A stretch of 64,000 nucleotides of DNA from Sulfurospirillum halorespirans DSM 13726 (GCF_001723605.1 NZ_CP017111.1:868001-932000); one strand, 5' to 3'; counted from the first letter of the stretch, positions 45,170 through 53,943 are shown. Numbers and translations: made by a program. Notes: generated from the sequence alone by a model not told the origin.

Positions 45170-47020
45170 ATGAGTGAACAGTTTACCAGAAGAGAGTTTC
45201 TGCAGTCAGCCTGTATTACCATGGGTGCATTAGCGGTAAGTACGGGTGGTGTTGAGCAAGCTTTTGCTGCGACTTCAACCTCCACACCCAATACTTCAGG
45301 AATGCCAACATGTGATGTATTGATTATTGGTTCAGGTGCTGCAGGGCTTCGTGCTGCTGTTGCCGCACGTAAAAAGAACCCAAATCTAAGTGTTGTTGTT
45401 GTGAGTAAAGTCATGCCAACCAGAAGTGCTACAACCATGGCAGAGGGTGGCATTAACGGCGTTATTGATTTTAGCGAAGGAGACTCATTTGAGCTTCACG
45501 CGAAAGATACCGTAAAAGGTGGTGACTTCTTGGTTGATCAAGATACCGCACTTAAATTTGCTACATACGCAGGTGCGGCAATTCATGAACTTGACTACCT
45601 TGGTATGCCGTTTTCTCGTAATGCCAAAGGCGAAGTCAATAAACGCTACGCGGGTGGTGCTTCAAAAATCCGTTGTAACTTTGCTTCGGATAAAACAGGG
45701 CATATTCTTACCCATACCTGTTTAGATGACGCGCTTAAAAACGGTGTAAAGTTTTTGATGGATCATCATATGCTCGATCTTAGTATTGAAGATGGTCACT
45801 GCGAGGGTGTTGTTCTTAGAAATATCCGCACGGGTGATATCGCTCCTGTTCGTGCAAAATCTGTCGTTTTAGCAACGGGCGGCTATACCCGCGTATTTTG
45901 GAACAGAACATCAACCCCCTACATCGCAACAGGTGATGGTGCGGCAGCGGTCCTTCGTGCTGGATTAGCGTTTAAAGACCCAGAGATGCTTCAATTCCAC
46001 CCAACCGGTGTCTGCCATGGTGGTACATTGATTACCGAAGCGGCACGAGGAGAAGGTGGTATCTTGCTCAATAACCTAGGGGAACGTTTTATGAAACGCT
46101 ATGTACCAAACAAAATGGAACTTGCCCCTCGTGATATTGTTGCACGTTCTATTGAGACAGAGATTCGTGAAGGTCGTGCGTTTGGTCACGATATGGAAGC
46201 GTATGTACTGCTTGATGTAACGCATTTGGGTAAAGAAAAAATCATGAGAGATTTACCTCAAATCCGCCACATTGGTATGTTGTTTGAAAACATGGATTTG
46301 GTTGAAAAACCAATTGCAATTCGCCCAACAGCGCACTACTCCATGGGTGGTATTCATGTCACAAGTATTGACACGATGGCTACTCCTGCTCCTGGTCTTT
46401 TTGCAGCGGGTGAAGCTTCATGTGTATCCATTCATGGTGCAAACCGTTTGGGTGGTAACTCACTGTGTGATGCAACCGTTACAGGAAGAATTGCAGGTAT
46501 TAATGCAGCAGAGTATGCGGCTAAAGCAGATTTTGGTAAAGGTAAACGCCTTAATGATTTAACACTCAAATGGACAAGTCATTTTAAAGAGATAACCAGC
46601 TCTGGTAAAGGCAATGATAACGACATGTACGCCCTTCGTGAAGAAATGGGTGCTGCTAACTGGTACAACATGGGTATCTTTAGAACTGAGTCTAAATTAC
46701 TCGCTCTTGCTGACAAACATGCTGAATTCCAAGCACGTTACGAAGCAATTCGTATCCCAAATGCTAATCCTGTGTTTAACACAGCCTATACAGAGTATGT
46801 TGAACTTGGTAACTTGTTGCTTGCTTCTCGTGCTGCACTTATGGGTGCTACGGCGCGTAAAGAGTCACGTGGTTCTCACTTTAGAGAAGATTACTTAAAA
46901 CGTGATGACGCAAACTTCTTGAAGCACTCCATGGTCACCATGGATGAGAGCGGTAAAATGCATTTAGACTGGAAAGATGTTGTTGTCGGTCAGTTTAAAA
47001 TTGAAGAGAGGAAATACTAA
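45170..47020 (+). CDS. mfrA: Methylmenaquinol:fumarate reductase flavoprotein subunit
   Basis: FAD-bearing catalytic subunit, 616 residues. It has a twin-arginine signal (TRREFLQSACITMGALAV), which exports the folded protein, as known for W. succinogenes and C. jejuni MfrA. FAD-binding GSGAAGLRAA near residue 54, SATTMAEGGINGV near 86, and active-site blocks LQFHPTG, TEAARGEGG and HGANRLGGNSL follow the SdhA/FrdA family. It reduces fumarate, and in C. jejuni also mesaconate or crotonate, in the periplasm. Its stop overlaps the mfrB start. Confidence 0.93.
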   Translation: MSEQFTRREFLQSACITMGALAVSTGGVEQAFAATSTSTPNTSGMPTCDVLIIGSGAAGLRAAVAARKKNPNLSVVVVSKVMPTRSATTMAEGGINGVIDFSEGDSFELHAKDTVKGGDFLVDQDTALKFATYAGAAIHELDYLGMPFSRNAKGEVNKRYAGGASKIRCNFASDKTGHILTHTCLDDALKNGVKFLMDHHMLDLSIEDGHCEGVVLRNIRTGDIAPVRAKSVVLATGGYTRVFWNRTSTPYIATGDGAAAVLRAGLAFKDPEMLQFHPTGVCHGGTLITEAARGEGGILLNNLGERFMKRYVPNKMELAPRDIVARSIETEIREGRAFGHDMEAYVLLDVTHLGKEKIMRDLPQIRHIGMLFENMDLVEKPIAIRPTAHYSMGGIHVTSIDTMATPAPGLFAAGEASCVSIHGANRLGGNSLCDATVTGRIAGINAAEYAAKADFGKGKRLNDLTLKWTSHFKEITSSGKGNDNDMYALREEMGAANWYNMGIFRTESKLLALADKHAEFQARYEAIRIPNANPVFNTAYTEYVELGNLLLASRAALMGATARKESRGSHFREDYLKRDDANFLKHSMVTMDESGKMHLDWKDVVVGQFKIEERKY

Positions 47021-47979
47021 TGAAATTTATCATTGATCGCTTTGATGGCAACAAAAATTATCAACAAACCTATACGGTAGAGAAAAAGGATATAGAAGCG
47101 TTGACCTTGTTAGGGACTTTGCTTTTTATTAAACAACACCAAGATCTTACGCTTAACTTTACAGCTTCATGCCGTATGGCAATTTGTGGTGCCTGTGGGG
47201 TGCGTGTGAATGGTCACGCGTATCTTGCATGTGATACCAAAATGACAGAGCTTTTTGAAGAGTACAAAGATACCGATATATTTCGTATCTCTCCACTCTC
47301 TAATTATACGGTCATTTCTGATCTTGCAGTAGATTGGGAACCTGCTATTGAGAATCTTCGTAAAGTAAAACCAGGTTTGGTTGCAAAATCGGAATTTTCA
47401 GAAAAAGAGGGTTGTCGCCAAAACCAAGAGCAATACGATCGTATTGTAGGACAATGGGATTGTATCTTATGTGGTGTGTGTGCTTCAGAGTGTAATAAGC
47501 TCTCAGCAGATCGTAGTGATTATATGGAGCCATTTGTTTATACTCGTGCATGGAAAGTAGCGAATGACTCACGTACAAAAGATCCGATGATTCACGTTAA
47601 ACCTTCTGTCACCAATGGCCTTTGGAACTGTGTTCACTGCCATGAGTGTACAAACCGCTGTCCAAAACATATTAGCGCAGCAGAAGACATCGCAGGACTT
47701 CGTGCAATGGCTATGAGAAAAGGCTTGAATTCTGGCGTTGGCCCAGCACACGCTAAATCATTCTATACAGACTTAGTTGAAGATTCAGGTCGCCTCAATG
47801 AAATTCGTCTAGCACTTAGAACGGAAGGTGTTAGTACCGCACTTCGTGCAGGCACAGCAGTTACCTTAATGCGTGCAGGTAAAATGAATCCACTTGAGAT
47901 TTTCGGTGGTCATACCATTGAAGGTCACAAAGATTTAGTAAAAATGATTAAAGCAGCACAAGCTGCAAACAAGGAGTAA
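47020..47979 (+). CDS. mfrB: Methylmenaquinol:fumarate reductase iron-sulfur subunit
   Basis: 319-residue electron-transfer subunit. The [2Fe-2S] ligands lie in SCRMAICGACGVRVNG and YLACD (about residues 47-70). CILCGVCASECNK and CVHCHECTNRCPKH provide the other clusters. It has no signal of its own and would travel with MfrA through the Tat pathway. It overlaps mfrA by one base (TAATG) and lies 3 bp before mfrE. Confidence 0.92.
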   Translation: MKFIIDRFDGNKNYQQTYTVEKKDIEALTLLGTLLFIKQHQDLTLNFTASCRMAICGACGVRVNGHAYLACDTKMTELFEEYKDTDIFRISPLSNYTVISDLAVDWEPAIENLRKVKPGLVAKSEFSEKEGCRQNQEQYDRIVGQWDCILCGVCASECNKLSADRSDYMEPFVYTRAWKVANDSRTKDPMIHVKPSVTNGLWNCVHCHECTNRCPKHISAAEDIAGLRAMAMRKGLNSGVGPAHAKSFYTDLVEDSGRLNEIRLALRTEGVSTALRAGTAVTLMRAGKMNPLEIFGGHTIEGHKDLVKMIKAAQAANKE

Positions 47980-47982
47980 CGT

Positions 47983-48837
47983 ATGCAAAATGAATTTGCT
48001 TTTTTCCCTGGATGCGTGCTTACTCAAGCCGCTATTGAAGCGAAAATGTCTCTTGAAGCCATAGCCCCAATTTTAGGCATTAAACTTAAAGAGATTAATG
48101 GATGGAGTTGTTGTGGTGCTTCTCAAGCACAAGACGTTGATCCTCTAGCAACCTTGGTTGCCAATGCACGTAACCTTGCTTTGGCAGAGAAGATGAACTT
48201 GCCAGTTCTTACAACATGCAGTACCTGTTTACTCATGTTGCGTCGTGCAAAAATACAATTAGACAATGGTCAAAAAGAGAAAATCAATACCTACCTTGCA
48301 AAAGGTAACATGACTTATAAAGGAACCAGTGAAGTTACAAGCCTTCTTTGGGTCTTGGCTCAAAATGCTGAGATGATTAAGTCTAAAGTAAAAAAACCTC
48401 TCTCAGGTCTAAAAGTAGCTGTTTTTTACGGCTGTCACAGTGTAAGACCTGGCAAAGATCTTGGATTTGAAAGTTCAGTGAATCCAACCAGTTTTGAAAC
48501 CGTTGTCAAAGCGTTGGGGGCAGAGGTTGTACCTTTTGAAAAACGTTTGGACTGCTGTGGTTTCCACGCGGTTTATCCAGCGGAGAAGTCTGTTATGAAG
48601 ATGACCAGTGGCATTGTTAACAGTGCAGCTGAGTCTAAAGCAGACTGTGTAGTCACTCCTTGTCCTTTGTGTCAAATGCAATTAGACATCTATCAAGATG
48701 ATGCACAAGATACAACAAAGTCTAAAGCGCGTGTGCCAGTGCTCCACCTCTCTCAATTGGTGGGTTTAGCACTAGGGGTTCCTGCTAAGAAATTAGGACT
48801 TGATTACAACGTGATTGATGCAAGTAAACTTGCATAA
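47983..48837 (+). CDS. mfrE: Methylmenaquinol:fumarate reductase subunit E (CCG domains)
   Basis: 284-residue cysteine-rich membrane-associated subunit resembling heterodisulfide reductase B and SdhE. Two CCG repeats are visible: FPGCVLTQ...GWSCCGAS...CSTCLLM and FYGCHSVRP...LDCCGFHA...CPLCQMQ. These bind an iron-sulfur cluster and take electrons from low-potential methylmenaquinol. Third gene of the mfr operon in the standard order. Confidence 0.92.
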   Translation: MQNEFAFFPGCVLTQAAIEAKMSLEAIAPILGIKLKEINGWSCCGASQAQDVDPLATLVANARNLALAEKMNLPVLTTCSTCLLMLRRAKIQLDNGQKEKINTYLAKGNMTYKGTSEVTSLLWVLAQNAEMIKSKVKKPLSGLKVAVFYGCHSVRPGKDLGFESSVNPTSFETVVKALGAEVVPFEKRLDCCGFHAVYPAEKSVMKMTSGIVNSAAESKADCVVTPCPLCQMQLDIYQDDAQDTTKSKARVPVLHLSQLVGLALGVPAKKLGLDYNVIDASKLA

Positions 48838-48896
48838 GACTTGGGCATAGAGGTAGGTACGTTGAAAACTGTTTTGACAATCCTCCTCTCTCAAGT
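48819..48896 (+). promoter_or_regulatory. Overlapping hairpins between mfrE and the ModA-like gene
   Basis: A small hairpin TGCAAG-TAAA-CTTGCA (48819-48834) ends at the mfrE stop. A larger one follows: ACTTG (48839-48843), AGAGG (48849-48853) and AGG (48855-48857) pair with CCT (48882-48884), CCTCT (48885-48889) and CAAGT (48892-48896). The ACTTG and CAAGT elements of the two hairpins could also pair with each other, so alternative folds exist. It may separate mfr expression from the next gene. Confidence 0.5.
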
Positions 48897-48931
48897 ATTT
48901 AAAATACGACACTGATCTTAGGAGTAAAGTG

Positions 48932-49732
48932 ATGTTAAAGTTTTTTTCTAAAGTGACGTCGGTTGCATTTTTATCCCTTTTATTCGTATTTGGGGTACAG
49001 GCTGCAACCATTGAAGTTATCAGTTCAGGAGCTTTTTATGCCACTATGGCTGAATTAAAGCCGGTGTTTGAAGAAAAAACAGGGCACCAAATCCATCTCT
49101 CTTCTGGTTCATCGATGGGTGCTTCTGCAACGTCTATTCCTAACCGTCTTAAAAACGGTGAAACATTCGATCTTATCATACTCGCCAGTGATCAACTGGA
49201 TAAAATGATTGCCGATGATTTTGCACTCAAAGGAAGTAGGGTAGATCTCGTTCACTCGTCAATTGGTATGATGGTGAAAAAAGGACAACCAAAGCCAGAC
49301 ATTAGTACACAAGCTCAATTTGACAAGGTGTTAGTAGATGCAAAATCGATTGGATACTCTGCAAGTGCTAGTGGAACCCACTTGAACGAAAAGGTATTCC
49401 CCTATTTTGGAGAAGATGTCAAAGCTAAAACTAAGCTGATTGTAGGTGATCGTGTTGCTACGTGGGTTGGGCGTGGCGATCTGGAAATCGGTTTTCAACA
49501 AGTGAGTGAAATCGTGCCTTTTACCGGAGAAAATGGCAGTGTTGATTTGGTGGGTTCTATTCCTTCTCCTTATCAAAAAGTGACTATTTTCTCTGTTGGC
49601 GTTGCGAAAGGGAGTAAAGAGCCAGCAGCAGCGCAAGAGCTCGTCATATTTCTCACCGCTAAGGAAAATTTTCCTCGTTTGAGAGCACAAGGGCTTATTC
49701 CAGCAGCCGTTGCACGAGATATAGCCAAATAA
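48932..49732 (+). CDS. ModA-like periplasmic substrate-binding protein
   Basis: 266 residues from ATG 48932 (TAGGAG 7 bases upstream). The signal peptide is LKFFSKVTSVAFLSLLFVFGVQA. The mature protein follows the molybdate-binding ModA pattern: IEVISSGAFYATMAELKPVFE, LSSGSSMGAS, FDLIILAS and GYSASASGTHLN. No permease or ATPase is adjacent, so it works with a distant ABC transporter or serves as a binding or sensory protein. Its oxyanion or organic-acid ligand is not known. Confidence 0.82.
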   Translation: MLKFFSKVTSVAFLSLLFVFGVQAATIEVISSGAFYATMAELKPVFEEKTGHQIHLSSGSSMGASATSIPNRLKNGETFDLIILASDQLDKMIADDFALKGSRVDLVHSSIGMMVKKGQPKPDISTQAQFDKVLVDAKSIGYSASASGTHLNEKVFPYFGEDVKAKTKLIVGDRVATWVGRGDLEIGFQQVSEIVPFTGENGSVDLVGSIPSPYQKVTIFSVGVAKGSKEPAAAQELVIFLTAKENFPRLRAQGLIPAAVARDIAK

Positions 49733-49953
49733 GTACTACCGTATGATCAATAACACATTGAAACAACACGCTATTTAAACAATACCAAGCTTACAATGGA
49801 TTTGGATGAGTTAATCTTTAACGCAAATTATAAATTTTAATGTGTCACCTCTGCTTTAGGGTTTATGTCTCTTGAAAGGTAAAACAGGGAGCATCCGTTT
49901 AATGGATGCCCCCTGTATGAGTTAAAAATTTGTTACTTCACTAAAGGATCTCT
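49733..49953. other. Intergenic region with one long hairpin
   Basis: 221 bp between the ModA-like gene and the chemoreceptor gene. The only clear structure is the hairpin at 49884-49916. The rest is AT-rich, presumably the chemoreceptor promoter. No gene seen. Confidence 0.5.
49884..49916 (+). terminator. Strong stem-loop upstream of the chemoreceptor gene
   Basis: ACAGGG-A-GCATCC (49884-49896) pairs with GGATGC-C-CCCTGT (49904-49916): 12 pairs with a single A/C mismatch and a 7-base loop. No T-run follows. It lies 37 bp before the chemoreceptor start, so it could end the upstream transcript or act in the leader. Confidence 0.6.
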
Positions 49954-51567
49954 ATGACACTCTCAAAGCAACTCCTTATTATGTTGGTATCTGCTATTGT
50001 AGGTGCTTCCACGATTTTTGGTATCAGCTTACTCAAAATGGATCAAATCTATACAACCACTACTACCTGTCAAAAAGAGACATTACCCAGCGTATTGTTG
50101 TTGGATGATATGCAAAGAGGGTTTTATCGCATTAGGCTTTTATTGTGGGAACATATAGGCACAGATGTCAATAATAAAGATGAAATCAAAATACTTGATG
50201 ATAGGTATCGTACTTACAGAGCAGAATATGAAACGAATTTAAAAAATTATGAGACATATTTATCTGATGCCCAAGATAAAGAAATTTATGAAAAAGAGAA
50301 ACAGCTTTACGCCATCTACATAGCGATGGCAGATAAAGTTTTGCAACTATCCCGTGAAGATAAAAAAGCAGAAGCGAAAGACTTTATGCTTAAAAATCGA
50401 AAAATGTCACGTAATTTAACCGATACCATCGATGAGCAAATGACGTACAATAAAAAACTTTCGGAAAACAATGCTCTTGTAGCTCAAGCTACTAAACAGA
50501 CTGCAAGCATTGAAATGACCATTATTATCACGTTGGTCATACTTTTAACGGTTATGCTCAGTTATCTTATTAAGAATAACATCATGCAAGGCGTACACTT
50601 AATCAGAGACAGTATCACACATTTTGTCAAAGATAAAAATCTTAAATTCAGAATTGGTTATGAAAAGAACAATGAAATCAAAGAGATTGTTGATAGCTTT
50701 AATGATTTGGTTACAACCTTAGAAAATACCATTGTAGATGCCAAAAACTCTTCCAATGAAAATGCCTCTGTTTCTCATGAGTTAAGCACGACCAGTATGC
50801 AGATAGGAAGAAATGCAGAGCAAAGCTCGATCATTGTTGAAAATACCATTTTTGAGATAGACAGCATCAAATCCTTTGTTCAAGAGACAGCTAAACTCTC
50901 TGAGAGTATGAAAGAGGAAATTATAGATGCGGGTAAAAAACTAAACCATGCTAAAGATGAAATTATCTCCTTGCGAAATGAAGTTGATCAAGCAAGCGAA
51001 GCAGAAACAGCACTTGCAGGACAGTTAGAGCAGATGAGTAAAGATGCCGAACAAGTGAAACAAATCTTAACGGTTATTTCAGATATTGCTGATCAAACCA
51101 ATCTTTTAGCTTTAAATGCCGCTATTGAAGCAGCAAGGGCTGGTGAGCATGGCAGGGGCTTTGCTGTAGTTGCCAATGAAGTACGTAAATTGGCTGAACG
51201 AACCCAAATCTCACTCACAGAGATCAATGCCACTATTAATGTCATTGTTCAGTCCATTGTGAATTCATCCGATCAAATGAATAAAAATGCAAAAAACATT
51301 CAACGACTCTCAGCGGTTTCAAGCGTAGTCGAAAACACCATTATGGGGACAAGTCAAGTGATGCAAAACAGTGTTGAGTCTGTCAGTACGAGTGCACAAA
51401 ACTCTCGAAAGATTTCAAGCGATACCGATAAGATTGCGGATATGGTCTCTAACATCAACACCTTAACCTTCCAAAATGCTAGAAGTGTTGAGGAGATTGC
51501 AGCAGCGGCAGATCATCTTTCTCGTTTATCTGAAACCTTAAATGGTAAGCTTCAACAATTTAGATAA
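49954..51567 (+). CDS. Methyl-accepting chemotaxis protein (4HB sensor)
   Basis: Transmembrane chemoreceptor, 537 residues. The first helix is near residues 6-28, then a periplasmic four-helix-bundle domain (about 30-185), a second helix (188-207), HAMP, and a cytoplasmic signalling domain. The hairpin tip is [41 protein letters not shown], the conserved CheA/CheW contact. The position near respiratory genes suggests sensing of an electron acceptor or energy state, which is only inference. Confidence 0.93.
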   Translation: MTLSKQLLIMLVSAIVGASTIFGISLLKMDQIYTTTTTCQKETLPSVLLLDDMQRGFYRIRLLLWEHIGTDVNNKDEIKILDDRYRTYRAEYETNLKNYETYLSDAQDKEIYEKEKQLYAIYIAMADKVLQLSREDKKAEAKDFMLKNRKMSRNLTDTIDEQMTYNKKLSENNALVAQATKQTASIEMTIIITLVILLTVMLSYLIKNNIMQGVHLIRDSITHFVKDKNLKFRIGYEKNNEIKEIVDSFNDLVTTLENTIVDAKNSSNENASVSHELSTTSMQIGRNAEQSSIIVENTIFEIDSIKSFVQETAKLSESMKEEIIDAGKKLNHAKDEIISLRNEVDQASEAETALAGQLEQMSKDAEQVKQILTVISDIADQTNLLALNAAIEAARAGEHGRGFAVVANEVRKLAERTQISLTEINATINVIVQSIVNSSDQMNKNAKNIQRLSAVSSVVENTIMGTSQVMQNSVESVSTSAQNSRKISSDTDKIADMVSNINTLTFQNARSVEEIAAAADHLSRLSETLNGKLQQFR

Positions 51568-51661
51568 ACATGAAAATTTAATATGCCAAAACCATAAAGA
51601 TTTTGTAAATGAGGTTCCATCAACAGTGTTGCAATTTCTTAAATTTTAGGAAGAATATACA

Positions 51662-52372
51662 ATGGATGAATTAACTTTAGGGTTTATTAGTTTTTGTACA
51701 TCCGTCATAACAGGGGTCATTGGTATCGGTGGCGGATTATTACTCATTGCTATACTTCCTTCATTTTTACCTCTTAATGCTCTCATCCCTATACATGGGT
51801 TAAATCAAATTACAAGTAATTTATCAAGAGCTTATTTTGGATACAAAGATATACAATTTCAAGTCATACCAAAATTTTTAGTAGGATCATTCATTGGTGT
51901 TGGAATATTTATGTATTTTTTAAAAACGATATCTCTAACATATATTCCTTTATTGATAGGAGTATATATTTTATTGTCATTATGGTCACGAAATTTTAAT
52001 ACTAAAATAATGAAATATGAAAGTTATTATGTCATTGGATTTTTTCAAACAGGAGTATCTGTTATTGTTGGTACAACGGGGCAGCTTGCAATGACAAAAT
52101 TACTTAAAGAATTTAAAGATAAAAATAAAGTAGTTGCTACATCAGCTATTCTTATGAGTATAACGCATATATTAAAAATCACTGTTTTTATCTATTTTGG
52201 ATTTGTTTTTTATGACTACCTTAGTATCGTCACTAATATGGTTGTTGGCTCAATTTTGGGCTCTTATGTTGGAACAAAATTAAGAAATAAACTAGATAGT
52301 AAAAAATTAATTTTTATATTAAAAATATTTCTTTCTGTCTTGGCAGTAAAAAATATTATAAGTATTGGCTAA
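51662..52372 (+). CDS. TauE/SafE family sulfite/organosulfonate-type permease
   Basis: 236-residue membrane protein with seven to eight helices in two halves. IGIGGGLLLIAILPSFL near residue 21 and VGTTGQLAMTKLL near residue 136 are the duplicated TauE/SafE motifs. Members export sulfite, sulfoacetate or similar anions. The gene is clearly more AT-rich than its neighbours (many AAA, ATT, TTA codons), which hints at transfer or low expression. It is monocistronic, with 95 bp and 153 bp gaps on either side. Confidence 0.85.
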   Translation: MDELTLGFISFCTSVITGVIGIGGGLLLIAILPSFLPLNALIPIHGLNQITSNLSRAYFGYKDIQFQVIPKFLVGSFIGVGIFMYFLKTISLTYIPLLIGVYILLSLWSRNFNTKIMKYESYYVIGFFQTGVSVIVGTTGQLAMTKLLKEFKDKNKVVATSAILMSITHILKITVFIYFGFVFYDYLSIVTNMVVGSILGSYVGTKLRNKLDSKKLIFILKIFLSVLAVKNIISIG

Positions 52373-52525
52373 TTTTATTCTCTCCTTGATCTCTATTCTC
52401 TTTCTAAGCCTGAGTCAATTTTGATAGAAAAGTTATACTCGAAAAAGAAAATATTTTATAGTTTAAAGAAAGTTCTAATCATGCTTAAGTTAGGATAGCT
52501 CACTTTTATTGAAAGGCTTTATCCC

Positions 52526-53164
52526 ATGGATAGAATTCGAAACGTTTCTTGTTTTTCAAAACTAAACGACGCACAACTTGAAAAGCTTAAGAAGATTTCG
52601 GTCATCAAAAAGTTTAGCGCCAAAGAGATTTTGTTTTACGAAGGCGATGCGCCCATTTATCTTTATGTACTGCTTCAAGGAACGCTCAAAGTCTATAAAA
52701 CCAATCACAAAGGACAACAGATCTTTTTGCACCAGTTTTACCCAGGTGGTTTAGTCGCGGAACTGGCAAATTTTGAGAACATTCCTTACCCTGCAACGGC
52801 GGAATTTATGAGTGAGAGTGAAGTGCTTCGCATCGACTACAAGGCGTTGGAGCATGATTTTTTCAAAAATCCTGACATTTCGTTTGAGATTATTAAATCG
52901 CTCATTGCAAAGCATAAAATTTTGATTGATGTCATTCAAAAAGAGGTGATTTTAACCGCCGATGCCAAAGTGGCGAAGTTCATCCTCGAAAATGGCGAAC
53001 TCTTTAAAACGCTTAAAAACACTCAAGTCGCTTCCATTCTCAACCTGACTCCTGAAACACTCTCCCGTACCCTTTCTAAGTTTAAATCTTCAGGATTTAT
53101 CGAGCTTGATGAAAAGCATCATATTCGCATTCTAGACACGCAGAAACTGGAAGAAGTCCTCTAG
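52526..53164 (+). CDS. Crp/Fnr family regulator upstream of nrf
   Basis: 212-residue regulator: an N-terminal cyclic-nucleotide-type beta barrel (about 15-125), dimer helix, and winged helix near 165-200 with recognition helix TPETLSRTLSKF. The E-xx-SR pattern matches proteins that read TTGA half-sites. There is no Fnr cysteine cluster, so it does not bind a [4Fe-4S] cluster in the Fnr way. It resembles the NssR-type regulators described for Campylobacterota nitrogen respiration and nitrosative stress. It lies just before a TTGAC-N4-GTCAA operator and nrfH. Confidence 0.88.
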   Translation: MDRIRNVSCFSKLNDAQLEKLKKISVIKKFSAKEILFYEGDAPIYLYVLLQGTLKVYKTNHKGQQIFLHQFYPGGLVAELANFENIPYPATAEFMSESEVLRIDYKALEHDFFKNPDISFEIIKSLIAKHKILIDVIQKEVILTADAKVAKFILENGELFKTLKNTQVASILNLTPETLSRTLSKFKSSGFIELDEKHHIRILDTQKLEEVL

Positions 53165-53180
53165 CTTTATTTACATTTCA

Positions 53181-53194
53181 TTGACATAGGTCAA
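53181..53194. promoter_or_regulatory. Crp/Fnr-type operator of the nrf operon
   Basis: TTGACATAGGTCAA is a perfect TTGAC-N4-GTCAA inverted repeat, the only such site I noticed. Its centre (53187.5) lies 41.5 bp before the start predicted from the -10 element at 53217-53222, the classic class II activator position. Two Crp/Fnr proteins with matching recognition helices are encoded on either side of the nrf genes. Confidence 0.8.
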
Positions 53195-53216
53195 GGTTTT
53201 TTTTCGCCTTTCTTTA

Positions 53217-53222
53217 TACAAT
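53217..53222 (+). promoter_or_regulatory. Predicted -10 element of the nrf promoter
   Basis: TACAAT within TTTATACAAT, placed so that transcription would begin near 53229. No good -35 is present; the operator overlaps that place, as expected for an activator-dependent promoter. The leader to the nrfH start would be about 150 nt. Confidence 0.65.
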
Positions 53223-53291
53223 ACCCTATAGCTTTCACTAGATTATTACATTCAATTAAAATTAATAATTAGGAGGTTGTGAGTCTTTGGG

Positions 53292-53315
53292 TACAAGGTG
53301 CGATTTTGCCTTGTA
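53292..53315 (+). promoter_or_regulatory. Hairpin in the nrf leader
   Basis: TACAAGG (53292-53298) pairs with CCTTGTA (53309-53315), a 7-bp stem with a 10-base loop, about 65 nt into the predicted leader and before the larger palindrome. Confidence 0.55.
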
Positions 53316-53333
53316 TTGGGTCGAATAAGGCGT

Positions 53334-53357
53334 TGTTGCTTTACATGTAAAGCAACA
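53334..53357. repeat. 24-bp perfect palindrome before the nrfH ribosome-binding site
   Basis: The core TTACATGTAA (53341-53350) is extended by TGTTGCT on the left and AGCAACA on the right, the longest perfect version in the window. As RNA it would form a 10-bp stem with a CAUG loop, ending 10 nt before the AAGGAGG of nrfH. Confidence 0.9.
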
Positions 53358-53378
53358 CAGAACATCAAAGGAGGAAAT

Positions 53379-53912
53379 GTGAAAAAGAGTAATTTCCTAA
53401 AGTACGCGGCACTCTTTGTTTTTGTCGTAGCCATCGGCTTTTTTGCCTACGTGGTTCACGCATCCAAAGCGCTGTCGTATCTCTCCAGTGATCCAAAAGC
53501 CTGTATCAACTGTCACGTCATGAATACGCAATATGCGACATGGCAACACAGTTCACATGCACAGAGGGCTGGGTGTATCGATTGTCACTTACCACGCGAT
53601 AATATGGTTAACAAATACATTGCCAAAGCGCGCGATGGGTATAACCACAGTGTAGCATTTACGTTCAATACGTACAAAAATGCGATTAAAATCAGTGACG
53701 ATGGTGCGAAGAGAGTTCAGGAGAATTGTATTTCGTGTCATGCAAGTTTAACCTCACAAATGGTTAAAAATGCGGATGCCAATCACAATTATGACGATCC
53801 AAGCGTCGCTACGGGTAGACGTTGTTGGGAGTGTCATAAGGGCGTGCCACACGGCAAAGTAAGAGGTCTTACCACGACACCGAATAATTTGGGTGTTAAA
53901 GAAGTCCAATAG
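53379..53912 (+). CDS. nrfH: Cytochrome c nitrite reductase small subunit NrfH
   Basis: Tetraheme menaquinol dehydrogenase that anchors NrfA to the membrane, 177 residues. The GTG at 53379 follows AAGGAGG and gives an N-terminal signal anchor (YAALFVFVVAIGFFAYVV). Heme motifs are CINCH (42), CIDCH (66), CISCH (117) and CWECH (149). A longer frame upstream runs through the leader palindrome and is rejected. First structural gene of the nrf operon; it passes quinol electrons to NrfA. Confidence 0.95.
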   Translation: MKKSNFLKYAALFVFVVAIGFFAYVVHASKALSYLSSDPKACINCHVMNTQYATWQHSSHAQRAGCIDCHLPRDNMVNKYIAKARDGYNHSVAFTFNTYKNAIKISDDGAKRVQENCISCHASLTSQMVKNADANHNYDDPSVATGRRCWECHKGVPHGKVRGLTTTPNNLGVKEVQ

Positions 53913-53943
53913 CTTTATTTTTAAAGCGCAATAAAAAGAGTTC

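Noticed and set aside
48932-49732. Complete molybdate ABC transporter
   Set aside because: No permease or ATPase gene is next to it; only the binding protein is present.
53298-53378. nrfH start upstream at 53298
   Set aside because: It would translate the leader palindrome; AAGGAGG sits just before GTG 53379, which directly yields a normal signal anchor.
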